Positions 1 to 5,136 are shown, counted from the stretch's first letter. The stretch is 10,854 nucleotides of DNA from Minisyncoccota bacterium (GCA_016763615.1 JAESTJ010000012.1:1-10854), one strand, 5' to 3'. Made by a program: numbers and translations. The notes: generated from the sequence alone by a model not told the origin.

Positions 1-111
1 ATACTGTTTTTTAACTTCTGGTGTAAAAAAAACTTCTTTATCTGAACCGTTCTCAAGTATGTCACGCATCAGATCTAAATATTGATATTCTGAGTGTTTC
101 TTTTTTTCCAT
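1..111 (-). CDS. thyA: Thymidylate synthase-like protein, N-terminal fragment (runs off left edge)
   Basis: Only the first 37 codons are in the window; the frame is open to base 1. The segment from residue 9 (EYQYLDLMRDILENGSDK) matches the usual opening helix of thymidylate synthase, which methylates dUMP to dTMP using methylene-tetrahydrofolate in the cytoplasm. The ATG at 111 lies two bases after the TAA of dcd, so the two genes are almost certainly co-transcribed and perhaps translationally coupled. Dcd upstream and folA nearby support the call, because they supply the substrate and recycle the folate product. Odd point: the R-T-G phosphate-binding motif that normally follows this helix within a few residues is absent, and the sequence continues EVFFTPEVKKQY instead. 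It could therefore be a divergent ThyA subgroup with a longer loop, or a related pyrimidine hydroxymethylase. The catalytic cysteine lies outside the window. Confidence 0.6.
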   Translation of the reverse strand, partial: MEKKKHSEYQYLDLMRDILENGSDKEVFFTPEVKKQY

Positions 112-113
112 AC

Positions 114-692
114 TTATTTTTTAGACTTCTTAATTTTCTTTTTCTTGGTGCGATTTTCTGTAGTTAGATTTTTGCCCCAATTATCTCCGTTAAATCTCCC
201 TGTTTCTGAATAACTGTGCTCAGTATCTGACGAAAGTGGAGAAAAAAGTAATTGAGCTATTTCCATACCTGGGCGGAGGATGATGGGTACACTATTCACA
301 TTAAACAATTCTAATGTTACGTGTAGATAATGACCTGGGTTAATAATCCCAGCGGTATTGTGTATGACCAAACCTATTCGTGCCAAAGAGCTCTTCCCTG
401 AAAGCTGTATGAGATATTTTTCTGAACCTACATAGTCGCGTAAGGTGCCGAGAGCCATATGTCCTGGATTGAGAACAAAACGTCCACCATCTTGGACTTC
501 AATGTCCCTCATCTCGGGTAATATCTTCGCCATAGGGTCTATTGGATGTGCTGAATGTGATTCTAATACCGCAAACTTGTTTCCTAATACCACATCATAA
601 CTTGCTGGCTGCAAACGCTCCTCGTCGAAGTCGTCTATGGTGATGTCTCCCCTCTTTAGTGATTTTCTAATGTCTATATCAGTAAGAAACAT
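114..692 (-). CDS. dcd: dCTP deaminase
   Basis: The 192-residue protein matches the dCTP deaminase branch of the dUTPase fold, which converts dCTP to dUTP in the cytoplasm and so feeds dTMP synthesis. Visible family marks are LQPASYD (27-33), the nucleotide-binding segment GKSSLARIG (99-107) with the Ser and Arg of the active site, HNTAG (111-115), TLELFN (126-131) with the presumed catalytic Glu128, and RPGMEIAQL (140-148). Length is typical. Two things are unusual. The stretch normally read I-D-P-G-F-x-G is I-N-P-G-H-Y-L-H here, so an Asp is replaced by Asn118 and a Gly is lost. The C-terminus is a lysine-rich tail (res 181-192). The gene starts six bases after the CYTH gene ends and precedes the thyA-like gene by two bases, making a tight operon. 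Whether it also has dUTPase activity cannot be told from sequence. Confidence 0.92.
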   Translation of the reverse strand: MFLTDIDIRKSLKRGDITIDDFDEERLQPASYDVVLGNKFAVLESHSAHPIDPMAKILPEMRDIEVQDGGRFVLNPGHMALGTLRDYVGSEKYLIQLSGKSSLARIGLVIHNTAGIINPGHYLHVTLELFNVNSVPIILRPGMEIAQLLFSPLSSDTEHSYSETGRFNGDNWGKNLTTENRTKKKKIKKSKK

Positions 693-698
693 ATTTGT

Positions 699-1355
699 TT
701 ACTCTACTACAAATACCTTATCGGTTCCGTAATATTCTTGCCAACTATTATTATAGTGCGCAAACATCCTCTCGAGTCTGTCCTGCGAAAGCTCTTGTAA
801 ATCAAATCGCTTCATAGTGTCAAGCAAATGCATTCTAACTTTCTCAGCTTCTTTTTCATCTTCAATTACTTTCTCAAATTCACTGAGCCACCCGTATCCA
901 GCGTTTCTGTCCAGTGTAATTGCCAAATCATCATATGCATACTCCTCGCGCAAACGTGACCACTTTGCTTGATAGGTAAGCCCCGCATCGAGTAAATATG
1001 CATCAAGCTCGTCGAGAGTGAGAGGCACTACCGATTCATATTCCATACGTGACACTGCATTTTCACTTGTTCCTGAGTCTATTGATGCTTTTATCACTAA
1101 AATAACTTCATCATTTTTTTTCCGAGTACGAATTGAGTGTTTTTTCCCCTTAGTCAATATTTCCTCTAAGTCATCAACACTTTCTGTAACCACATCTTTT
1201 ATTTTTTTAAAAAAACTGGAAGGCTCACCTTGAAAATAATGATTCAACTGCGAATTTTTACCTGTCAATTTTCCACCTTGGCCGAGAAGTTTCTTACGAA
1301 AAGCTTCAGCATAGACCTCCTCACCGAGAAGACTTTTTATTTCAATCTCATACAT
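699..1355 (-). CDS. CYTH-domain (triphosphate tunnel metalloenzyme) protein
   Basis: This 218-residue protein has the CYTH superfamily signature in order: the N-terminal E-x-E-x-K (Glu3, Glu5, Lys7), basic pair Arg76/Arg78, Lys89, acidic pair Glu105/Glu107, Arg134/Arg136, Asp149 followed by a glycine-rich turn, and Glu159/Glu161. These charged residues line an eight-strand tunnel that binds triphosphate groups with a divalent metal. Known members hydrolyse thiamine triphosphate or inorganic tripolyphosphate, or act as class IV adenylate cyclases; the substrate here is not predictable. It is first in an operon with dcd and a thyA-like gene, which hints at a phosphate- or nucleotide-related role. 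The ATG is chosen because it sits exactly seven bases after a TATAAT box, implying a leaderless mRNA, and because E-x-E-x-K lies at the very N-terminus as usual. The region after residue 165 is helical and charged. Confidence 0.85.
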   Translation of the reverse strand: MYEIEIKSLLGEEVYAEAFRKKLLGQGGKLTGKNSQLNHYFQGEPSSFFKKIKDVVTESVDDLEEILTKGKKHSIRTRKKNDEVILVIKASIDSGTSENAVSRMEYESVVPLTLDELDAYLLDAGLTYQAKWSRLREEYAYDDLAITLDRNAGYGWLSEFEKVIEDEKEAEKVRMHLLDTMKRFDLQELSQDRLERMFAHYNNSWQEYYGTDKVFVVE

Positions 1356-1362
1356 GTCTGCG

Positions 1363-1389
1363 ATTATATCACTCTCGTGACTGAGTCCA
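1363..1389 (-). promoter_or_regulatory. Promoter of the CYTH-dcd-thyA operon, likely leaderless
   Basis: On the minus strand a perfect TATAAT (1368-1363) is preceded by TGA, giving an extended -10 (TGnTATAAT). The -35 is weak, with TGGACT at 1389-1384 and a 15-base spacer the best match. Seven bases separate the -10 from the ATG at 1355, so the A of the ATG is the expected transcription start and no 5' leader would remain. Confidence 0.7.
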
Positions 1390-1410
1390 TATTGCCCTAC
1401 ATGCTATAGT
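1382..1410 (+). promoter_or_regulatory. Promoter of folA, likely leaderless
   Basis: TGCTATAGT (1402-1410) is an extended -10 element. Its last base is seven bases before the ATG at 1418, placing the transcription start on the start codon. The -35 is poor (TGAGTC at 1382-1387, 17-base spacer), as is common when TGn is present. It faces the CYTH promoter, and the two share the -35 region. Confidence 0.65.
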
Positions 1411-1417
1411 GTGGCCT

Positions 1418-1930
1418 ATGGAAAAGCTGGATACAAAACACGAAATTACAGCCATTGCAGCGCTTGGTAAAGAAACTCGTGCTATTGGAAAGAATAACGA
1501 ACTTCTTTGGAAAATCAGTGGTGACCTGCCTCGCTTCAAAGAAATAACCACTGGCCATCCTGTTATTATGGGTTATGCCACCTTTCAGTCTATGGGAGAA
1601 AAGCTACTACCGAATAGAACGAATATAATTCTCTCTCACAATAAAGAAATAGTCATCGAAGGAGCCCTGGTTGCTCATTCGAAAGAAGAGGCTCTGGAAA
1701 TTGCGAAAAAAAGCGATGGCTCTGAAAATATATTTGTTATTGGTGGCGGTCAAATATATGCGTTATTGCTACCTGACACAGACATACTTGATCTCACGCT
1801 CGTACACGACAGTGTCGAAGGAGATACTCATTTCCCTGAGTACTCAGAGTTTACTGATGTAATTTCCGAAGAACATCATGAAGAAGATGGACTGAAATTT
1901 ACTCGTGCAAAATTGAGACGAACAAAGTAA
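1418..1930 (+). CDS. folA: Dihydrofolate reductase
   Basis: This 170-residue protein has the DHFR fold pattern and should reduce dihydrofolate to tetrahydrofolate with NADPH. Visible motifs are the opening strand ITAIAAL, the substrate-site segment LLWKISGDLPRFKEIT with the conserved acid Asp36, HPVIMG followed by T-F-Q-S-M-G, LPNRTNIILS, the cofactor loop FVIGGGQIY (106-114) and GDTHFP (135-140). Length is normal. A GTG nine bases upstream (1409) is in frame but lies inside the -10 hexamer, so the ATG at 1418 is taken as the start, giving a leaderless message. Residue 53 is Tyr where most DHFRs have the Arg of M-G-R that contacts the NADPH phosphate. The gene diverges from the CYTH-dcd-thyA operon and converges with padR. 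Its product closes the folate cycle with the thyA-like protein and GlyA. Confidence 0.95.
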   Translation: MEKLDTKHEITAIAALGKETRAIGKNNELLWKISGDLPRFKEITTGHPVIMGYATFQSMGEKLLPNRTNIILSHNKEIVIEGALVAHSKEEALEIAKKSDGSENIFVIGGGQIYALLLPDTDILDLTLVHDSVEGDTHFPEYSEFTDVISEEHHEEDGLKFTRAKLRRTK

Positions 1931-1960
1931 AACACGGGCACCATTTCTGATGTCCGTGTT
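1931..1960. terminator. Hairpin terminator between convergent folA and padR
   Basis: AACACGGGCA and TGTCCGTGTT form a 10-bp stem with one G-U pair around a 10-base loop. It starts directly after the folA stop codon. Read on the minus strand, the stem is followed by TTTTACTTT, so it fits best as the intrinsic terminator of padR. On the plus strand the tail (AATTATAATT) is only weakly U-rich, so folA termination is less certain. Confidence 0.7.
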
Positions 1961-1969
1961 AATTATAAT

Positions 1970-2332
1970 TCACAAGGTTCCTTTTTGCTTTAGTTTTTGT
2001 GCTTTGGTGAAAAGAGGAAATGCCACTTCCCGTACCGCCAACATAGCTTCACCATACTCGGTTGCCTCGTATAGTCGTTTTTTTGGACCAGGAGCCAGTC
2101 TTTCTTCAACAGTTTCATCACGAGCATGTAAGTACCCGCGCGCTACCATTCGCGTTAACAAGACATAAATTGAGCTATGTCGAAGTTGGAACGGCTGCTC
2201 TTTTACCATTTCAAGTCCATACATTTCCTTGCTACTTTTGCAAAGTATCTGCAGAACAACTACTTCTTTATCTGTGGGCAAGTGCATCAAACATTCCTTT
2301 CGTATTTTCTTGAACTCGAAACTGCTATTCAT
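1970..2332 (-). CDS. PadR-family transcriptional regulator (short type)
   Basis: The 120-residue protein has the PadR winged-helix pattern: PTDKEVVVLQILCKSSKEMYG (helix 1-2 region, about 19-39), the recognition segment SSIYVLLTRMVARGYL (53-68), and the wing PGPKKRLYEATEYGEAML (81-98). It is a cytoplasmic DNA-binding dimer. The long C-terminal coiled coil of PadR-s2 types is missing, so it belongs with the roughly 110-residue types. The ATG at 2332 is used because a strong promoter lies just upstream; an internal ATG at 2287 would trim 15 residues before the conserved domain. The gene follows glyA on the same strand, but its own promoter overlaps the glyA stop codon and a perfect dyad lies over that promoter, which suggests autorepression. 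Target and ligand are unknown. Candidate targets are itself and perhaps the neighbouring folate genes. Confidence 0.85.
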   Translation of the reverse strand: MNSSFEFKKIRKECLMHLPTDKEVVVLQILCKSSKEMYGLEMVKEQPFQLRHSSIYVLLTRMVARGYLHARDETVEERLAPGPKKRLYEATEYGEAMLAVREVAFPLFTKAQKLKQKGTL

Positions 2333-2345
2333 TATTTACTAAAAC

Positions 2346-2370
2346 AGATATTACAATACTTATAATATCT
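2346..2370. repeat. Inverted repeat over the padR promoter, candidate PadR operator
   Basis: AGATATTA (2346-2353) and TAATATCT (2363-2370) are perfect 8-bp inverted arms with a 9-base spacer, so equivalent positions are 17 bp apart. The left arm contains the padR -10 hexamer and the right arm borders the -35. A dimeric regulator bound here would block the promoter. PadR proteins often repress their own genes; that it binds this site is inference. Confidence 0.5.
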
Positions 2371-2376
2371 TGTCAA
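2348..2376 (-). promoter_or_regulatory. Promoter of padR
   Basis: On the minus strand TTGACA (2376-2371), a 17-base spacer and TAATAT (2353-2348) make a near-consensus housekeeping promoter. Expected start is about 2341, leaving only a leader of about nine bases. The TGA within TTGACA is the stop codon of glyA. Confidence 0.75.
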
Positions 2377-3647
2377 AAGTGCTTATCAGGAATTGGGAAT
2401 TTTGCCGCAAGAGCCTTAATTTCTTCATGTACTTTTCCTTTAATGCTCTCGTCGTCGTGATTACGAAGTACTTCAATCATAAGTTCTGCTACACGTGCGC
2501 ATTCTTTTTCTTTAAACCCTCGCGTGGTTATAGCAGGTGTGCCAAAGCGAATTCCTGAAGGTCTCATTGGTGGGTTTGGGTCGTCGGCTATCATGTTTTT
2601 ATTTAGAGTCATCCCAACTTCATCGAGAGCCACTTCTGCTTCGTGTCCATTAATGCCAAAGCTCGTAATGTCAGCAAGAATAAGGTGGTTACTTGTTCCC
2701 CCTCCTAACATTCGCACTTCTTCTCTCTCAAAAACTTCCGCCATGGCTTTTGCATTTTTTATAATCTGCTGAGCGTATTTCTTAAAGTTAGGTTCCAGTG
2801 CTTCCCCAAATGCCACGGCGCGCGCTGCAACTTGATGCATCAAGGGTCCACCCTGTAATCCAGGAAACACGCTCTTATCTATCTTTTTTGCTATGTCTTC
2901 ATCTTCTCTTATGAGAATCAACCCCCCACGAGGCCCACGAAGCGTTTTGTGAGTAGTTGAAGTGATTACGTCGATTCCATAATCAAATGGATTCTTGTGG
3001 GCCCCTCCTGCTATCAACCCAGCAATGTGTGCTGCGTCCATCATCGAAATAGCACCTACCTCACGCGCGATGTCAGCAATTTTTTGGTAATCAAGTTCAC
3101 GAGAGTAGGCTGAAAAACCAGCTAAAAGTATCTTCGGTTTTTCTCGCAGGGCGACTTCTCGCATTTCACCATAATCAATTTCTCCTGTTTCAATATCCTT
3201 CATCTTGTAGCGAACAAAATTGAATATTTTTGTAATGTACGTTACAGGATGGCCATGAGTGAGGTGCCCACCGTGGGAAAGATCCATTCCGAGCACGGTG
3301 TCTCCTGGCTCTAAGAGTGCAAAATATGTTGCTATGTTTGCCGAAGCTCCAGAATGAGTCTGTACATTTGCGTATTTGCAGTTAAAAATCTTCTTCACTC
3401 GTTCCCGTGCTATATCCTCTACGACATCAGTAAATTCCTGCCCACCGTAGTAGCGCTTCCCAGGATACCCTTCCGAGTACTTATTAGTCAGAATTGAGCC
3501 TGTAGCTTCACGAACCGCCCGGGAGACATAGTTTTCTGAAGGTATGAGTTCGAGCCCCTCTTCTTGGCGCTTTTCTTCACCACGGATTGCTTTAAATACA
3601 TCGTCGTCTTGATCTTCTAAGAATGATAAGTCTTGTGGTGTAGCCAT
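2373..3647 (-). CDS. glyA: Serine hydroxymethyltransferase
   Basis: This 424-residue, full-length PLP enzyme transfers the serine hydroxymethyl group to tetrahydrofolate, giving glycine and methylene-tetrahydrofolate, the donor needed by thymidylate synthase. Visible marks are LIPSENY (34-40), YPGKRYYGG (61-69), the substrate/PLP segment HSGASANIA (98-106), DAAHIAGL with Asp204 and His207, the Schiff-base lysine Lys234 in STTHKTLRGPRGG, FPGLQGGP (261-268), and SGIRFGT with the carboxylate-binding Arg367. A short extra N-terminal stretch (about 15 residues, acidic) precedes the conserved start. The gene ends in TGA. It has its own promoter, divergent from that of the gene at 3754. No terminator separates it from padR, so read-through into padR is possible. 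Confidence 0.97.
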   Translation of the reverse strand: MATPQDLSFLEDQDDDVFKAIRGEEKRQEEGLELIPSENYVSRAVREATGSILTNKYSEGYPGKRYYGGQEFTDVVEDIARERVKKIFNCKYANVQTHSGASANIATYFALLEPGDTVLGMDLSHGGHLTHGHPVTYITKIFNFVRYKMKDIETGEIDYGEMREVALREKPKILLAGFSAYSRELDYQKIADIAREVGAISMMDAAHIAGLIAGGAHKNPFDYGIDVITSTTHKTLRGPRGGLILIREDEDIAKKIDKSVFPGLQGGPLMHQVAARAVAFGEALEPNFKKYAQQIIKNAKAMAEVFEREEVRMLGGGTSNHLILADITSFGINGHEAEVALDEVGMTLNKNMIADDPNPPMRPSGIRFGTPAITTRGFKEKECARVAELMIEVLRNHDDESIKGKVHEEIKALAAKFPIPDKHF

Positions 3648-3686
3648 ACTAGTTAATTACGCAAATAATCAAAACATTTAAAGTAA

Positions 3687-3714
3687 AGTATAGCACTCGC
3701 TCCAGTTGCGACAA
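3687..3714 (-). promoter_or_regulatory. Promoter of glyA
   Basis: On the minus strand TTGTCG (3714-3709), a 16-base spacer and TATACT (3692-3687) with a preceding TGC form a good extended -10 promoter. Expected start is about 3680, giving a 33-base leader without a Shine-Dalgarno site. Its -35 lies two bases from the -35 of the opposing promoter at 3717. Confidence 0.7.
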
Positions 3715-3716
3715 TA

Positions 3717-3744
3717 TTCACAAAAAACAGGCGTGTGCTAATCT
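3717..3744 (+). promoter_or_regulatory. Promoter of the membrane protein gene at 3754
   Basis: TTCACA (3717-3722), a 16-base spacer and TAATCT (3739-3744) preceded by TGC. The -10 ends nine bases before the ATG, so the message should be leaderless or carry only two or three leader bases. Confidence 0.6.
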
Positions 3745-3753
3745 TTCAAACAC

Positions 3754-4188
3754 ATGCAATATCACTTCAACCGTAAATTTAGCGACTGGATGCGTAAATT
3801 TTTATCAGGGCCGCTCGTGCTTATGGTATTTTTCCCATTAGTATTTCTCGATGTGATTTTAGAAATATATCACCAGATAAGTTTTCGTCTTTTAAAAATT
3901 CCTCGAATACCACGCTGGAACTACATTCGAGTCGACAGGCATAAACTCTCCTATTTAACTCCTGCTCAAAAAGTGTTTTGTGCTTACTGCGGCTACGCCA
4001 ACGGGCTTCTTCTGTATGCTGCAGAAATAGCAGCCGAAAGTGAAAAATACTGGTGTGCAATAATGCATAAAACAAACAAGGATGATTCGTTCATCGCTCC
4101 TTTGTACCATAGAGACTTTATCGCATATGGCGATAAAGATGCCTACGACAAAGAAGTCACTCGTGCAAAAGAGGAGGCCAAAAAGTAA
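3754..4188 (+). CDS. Small membrane-anchored protein with a C-x2-C-G-Y-A-N-G motif, function unknown
   Basis: I do not recognise a named family. The 144 residues comprise a basic N-terminus, one strongly hydrophobic segment (about 18-37), an amphipathic basic region, then a soluble part holding FCAYCGYANG (75-84), a third cysteine in YWC (101) with His105 close by, and a charged C-terminal helix ending in lysines. The Cys76/Cys79/Cys101/His105 set would suit a small metal or redox centre, but that is inference. With Lys/Arg on both sides of the hydrophobic segment the orientation is unclear. The ATG follows an extended -10 by nine bases, which fixes the start. The gene is monocistronic, divergent from glyA and convergent with rplK, with a heavily palindromic zone downstream. 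The frame, promoter and protein-like composition make it a real gene. Confidence 0.8.
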   Translation: MQYHFNRKFSDWMRKFLSGPLVLMVFFPLVFLDVILEIYHQISFRLLKIPRIPRWNYIRVDRHKLSYLTPAQKVFCAYCGYANGLLLYAAEIAAESEKYWCAIMHKTNKDDSFIAPLYHRDFIAYGDKDAYDKEVTRAKEEAKK

Positions 4189-4213
4189 TACCTATTTGAG
4201 TAAGTACATACCC

Positions 4214-4250
4214 CTAAACCGCTAAAACGCCCGGCGTTTTAGCGGTTTAG
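4214..4250. repeat. 17-bp perfect hairpin downstream of the 3754 gene
   Basis: Arms 4214-4230 and 4234-4250 are perfectly complementary over 17 bp with a three-base CCG loop. The core AAAACGC-CCG-GCGTTTT looks like the A-tract/stem/T-tract of a bidirectional terminator, but no U-run follows the full stem on either strand. It begins 25 bases after the stop codon. It may terminate the plus-strand gene or simply be a cruciform-forming palindrome. The decamer TAAAACGCCC recurs in the secE leader hairpin. Confidence 0.6.
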
Positions 4251-4273
4251 ACCTTCCGCCCCTCCTATCGCGA

Positions 4274-4396
4274 GAATAGTTTTATATTCAAATGTAGTGC
4301 AAGGCGCACAGCAAAAGAGCCGCGAGCCATATCGAAATATGGTGAGCGGCTCTTTTGCGCATGTAACGTAGCAATGCGTTGAATATAAAACTATTC
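4274..4396. repeat. 123-bp nested palindromic element reaching into the rplK stop codon
   Basis: The outer arms 4274-4291 and 4379-4396 are perfect 18-bp inverted repeats (GAATAGTTTTATATTCAA). Inside are a 13-bp stem (4311-4323 with 4346-4358) and an apical 6-bp stem CCATAT/ATATGG closed by CGAA. Between the inner two stems only G-A, A-G and G-U oppositions occur. About 20 unpaired bases on each side separate outer and inner stems. The right outer arm contains the last sense codon and the TAG of rplK. The architecture resembles a MITE-like or REP-like element with terminal inverted repeats. No second copy is visible in this window and no flanking target duplication is obvious. Confidence 0.65.
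4311..4358. terminator. Bidirectional terminator between the 3754 gene and rplK
   Basis: The inner stem reads AAAAGAGCCGC on one side and GCGGCTCTTTT on the other, so on either strand a GC-rich stem ends in four Us. It lies between convergent genes and is the most credible terminator for rplK on the minus strand and for the membrane protein gene on the plus strand. Confidence 0.6.
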
Positions 4397-4813
4397 CACT
4401 TCGATGCCCATAGAGCGAGCAGTCCCCGCAATAATCTTTGCCCCCGCTTTCACGTCATTGGCACTGAGGTCTTCCATTTTTACAGCAGCAATGTCTTCGA
4501 GCTGTTGCTGAGTTACCTTACCTACCTTTTTTGCAAGGTTCTTTCCTGAGCCTTTTTTCTCGTTAATAGCTTTAAGAAGCAAACTTGATGCAGGAGGAGT
4601 CTTGAGGATAAAGTCAAAGCTTCTGTCATCATAGATGCTAATAACAACAGGAATTAAATCTCCCATCATTTCCCGAGTTGCATCATTGAATTGATTTACA
4701 AAATCACCGATGTTAATTCCAGCCTGACCCAATGCTGGACCAAGTGGTGGAGCGGGAGTTGCCTTACCCGCTGGTACTTGGAGTTTTAATTGTTTTTCTA
4801 CTTTTTTTGCCAT
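4391..4813 (-). CDS. rplK: 50S ribosomal protein L11
   Basis: This 140-residue protein matches L11 throughout. The N-terminal domain carries the proline-rich hinge region ([19 protein letters not shown], 17-35) that contacts elongation factors, and the C-terminal domain (from about 72, [10 protein letters not shown], to [12 protein letters not shown]) binds the GTPase-centre rRNA of 23S. Length is standard. It is separated from nusG by a GIY-YIG gene and has a promoter of its own at the end of that gene. rplA, which normally follows rplK, is absent: a terminator and an opposing gene come next. Some Parcubacteria lineages are reported to lack L1, which would fit, but the window cannot show whether rplA exists elsewhere. 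The stop codon and last codon lie within the outer arm of the palindromic element. Confidence 0.97.
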   Translation of the reverse strand: MAKKVEKQLKLQVPAGKATPAPPLGPALGQAGINIGDFVNQFNDATREMMGDLIPVVISIYDDRSFDFILKTPPASSLLLKAINEKKGSGKNLAKKVGKVTQQQLEDIAAVKMEDLSANDVKAGAKIIAGTARSMGIEVE

Positions 4814-4838
4814 TTTAGTTTTTGTTATGAACGCAGCG

Positions 4839-4866
4839 AGTGTATCACGAGCTTAGTGAATTACAA
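4839..4866 (-). promoter_or_regulatory. Internal promoter for rplK
   Basis: On the minus strand TTGTAA (4866-4861), a 16-base spacer and TACACT (4844-4839) preceded by TGA. The -35 contains the TAA stop of the GIY-YIG gene. Expected start is about 4832, a leader of about 18 bases. It would allow rplK expression independent of secE-nusG. Confidence 0.55.
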
Positions 4867-5136
4867 AATCTTAAACCCTGTTAAAAATGATTTGAGGCGA
4901 TTTCGCAAAAACCTCTTGCCGTAGGTTGTTTTTAGGTTAATCTCTCTTTCTAAAGCATCTTCTCTATCCAAACATGCTTCTGAATAAATTAGTTTTAGAG
5001 GCCTCCTGTTTTTTGTCGATATAACACGCCCGTTTACATGCTCCTCAAATCGTCCTTGCAAATTATTGGTGTATCCCGTGTAGAATTTTTTATCTTTCTC
5101 TGACAACAGCACGTATACATAATAAAACTGTTTCAT
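4861..5136 (-). CDS. Standalone GIY-YIG nuclease-domain protein
   Basis: This 91-residue protein is almost entirely a single GIY-YIG domain: YYVYVLL (5-11, the first motif in the Y-V-Y form), FYTGYT (18-23, the YIG part), the conserved Arg29 and His33, the segment RRPLKLIYSE, and ALEREINLK with the metal-binding Glu65. Small proteins of this kind resemble the UvrC N-terminal domain and the YhbQ-type group; substrates are unproven. It has no DNA-binding domain of the homing type. A TTG six bases upstream is in frame, but the ATG is preferred because the family begins directly with the first strand. It sits between nusG and rplK, genes usually adjacent, 55 bases after nusG and 47 before rplK. 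It has no Shine-Dalgarno site and no recognisable intron or intein borders. Confidence 0.88.
   Translation of the reverse strand: MKQFYYVYVLLSEKDKKFYTGYTNNLQGRFEEHVNGRVISTKNRRPLKLIYSEACLDREDALEREINLKTTYGKRFLRNRLKSFLTGFKIL

Noticed and set aside
1379..1387. GACTGAGTC as a defined operator between CYTH and folA
   Set aside because: Only four base pairs flank one central base; mentioned as a clue but too short to call as a feature.
1409..1417. GTG start for folA that would add three residues
   Set aside because: The codon lies inside the -10 hexamer TATAGT; transcription should start at or just before 1418, so it would not be in the message.
2373..2375. TGA recoding as in some CPR lineages
   Set aside because: TGA ends glyA and the 6072 gene exactly where their proteins should end, and no in-frame TGA interrupts any recognised gene.
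2370..2772. Plus-strand open frames opposite glyA, padR, ccdA, tlpA and nusG
   Set aside because: They are antisense to clear protein families, lack family-like composition, and are explained by codon bias of the true genes.
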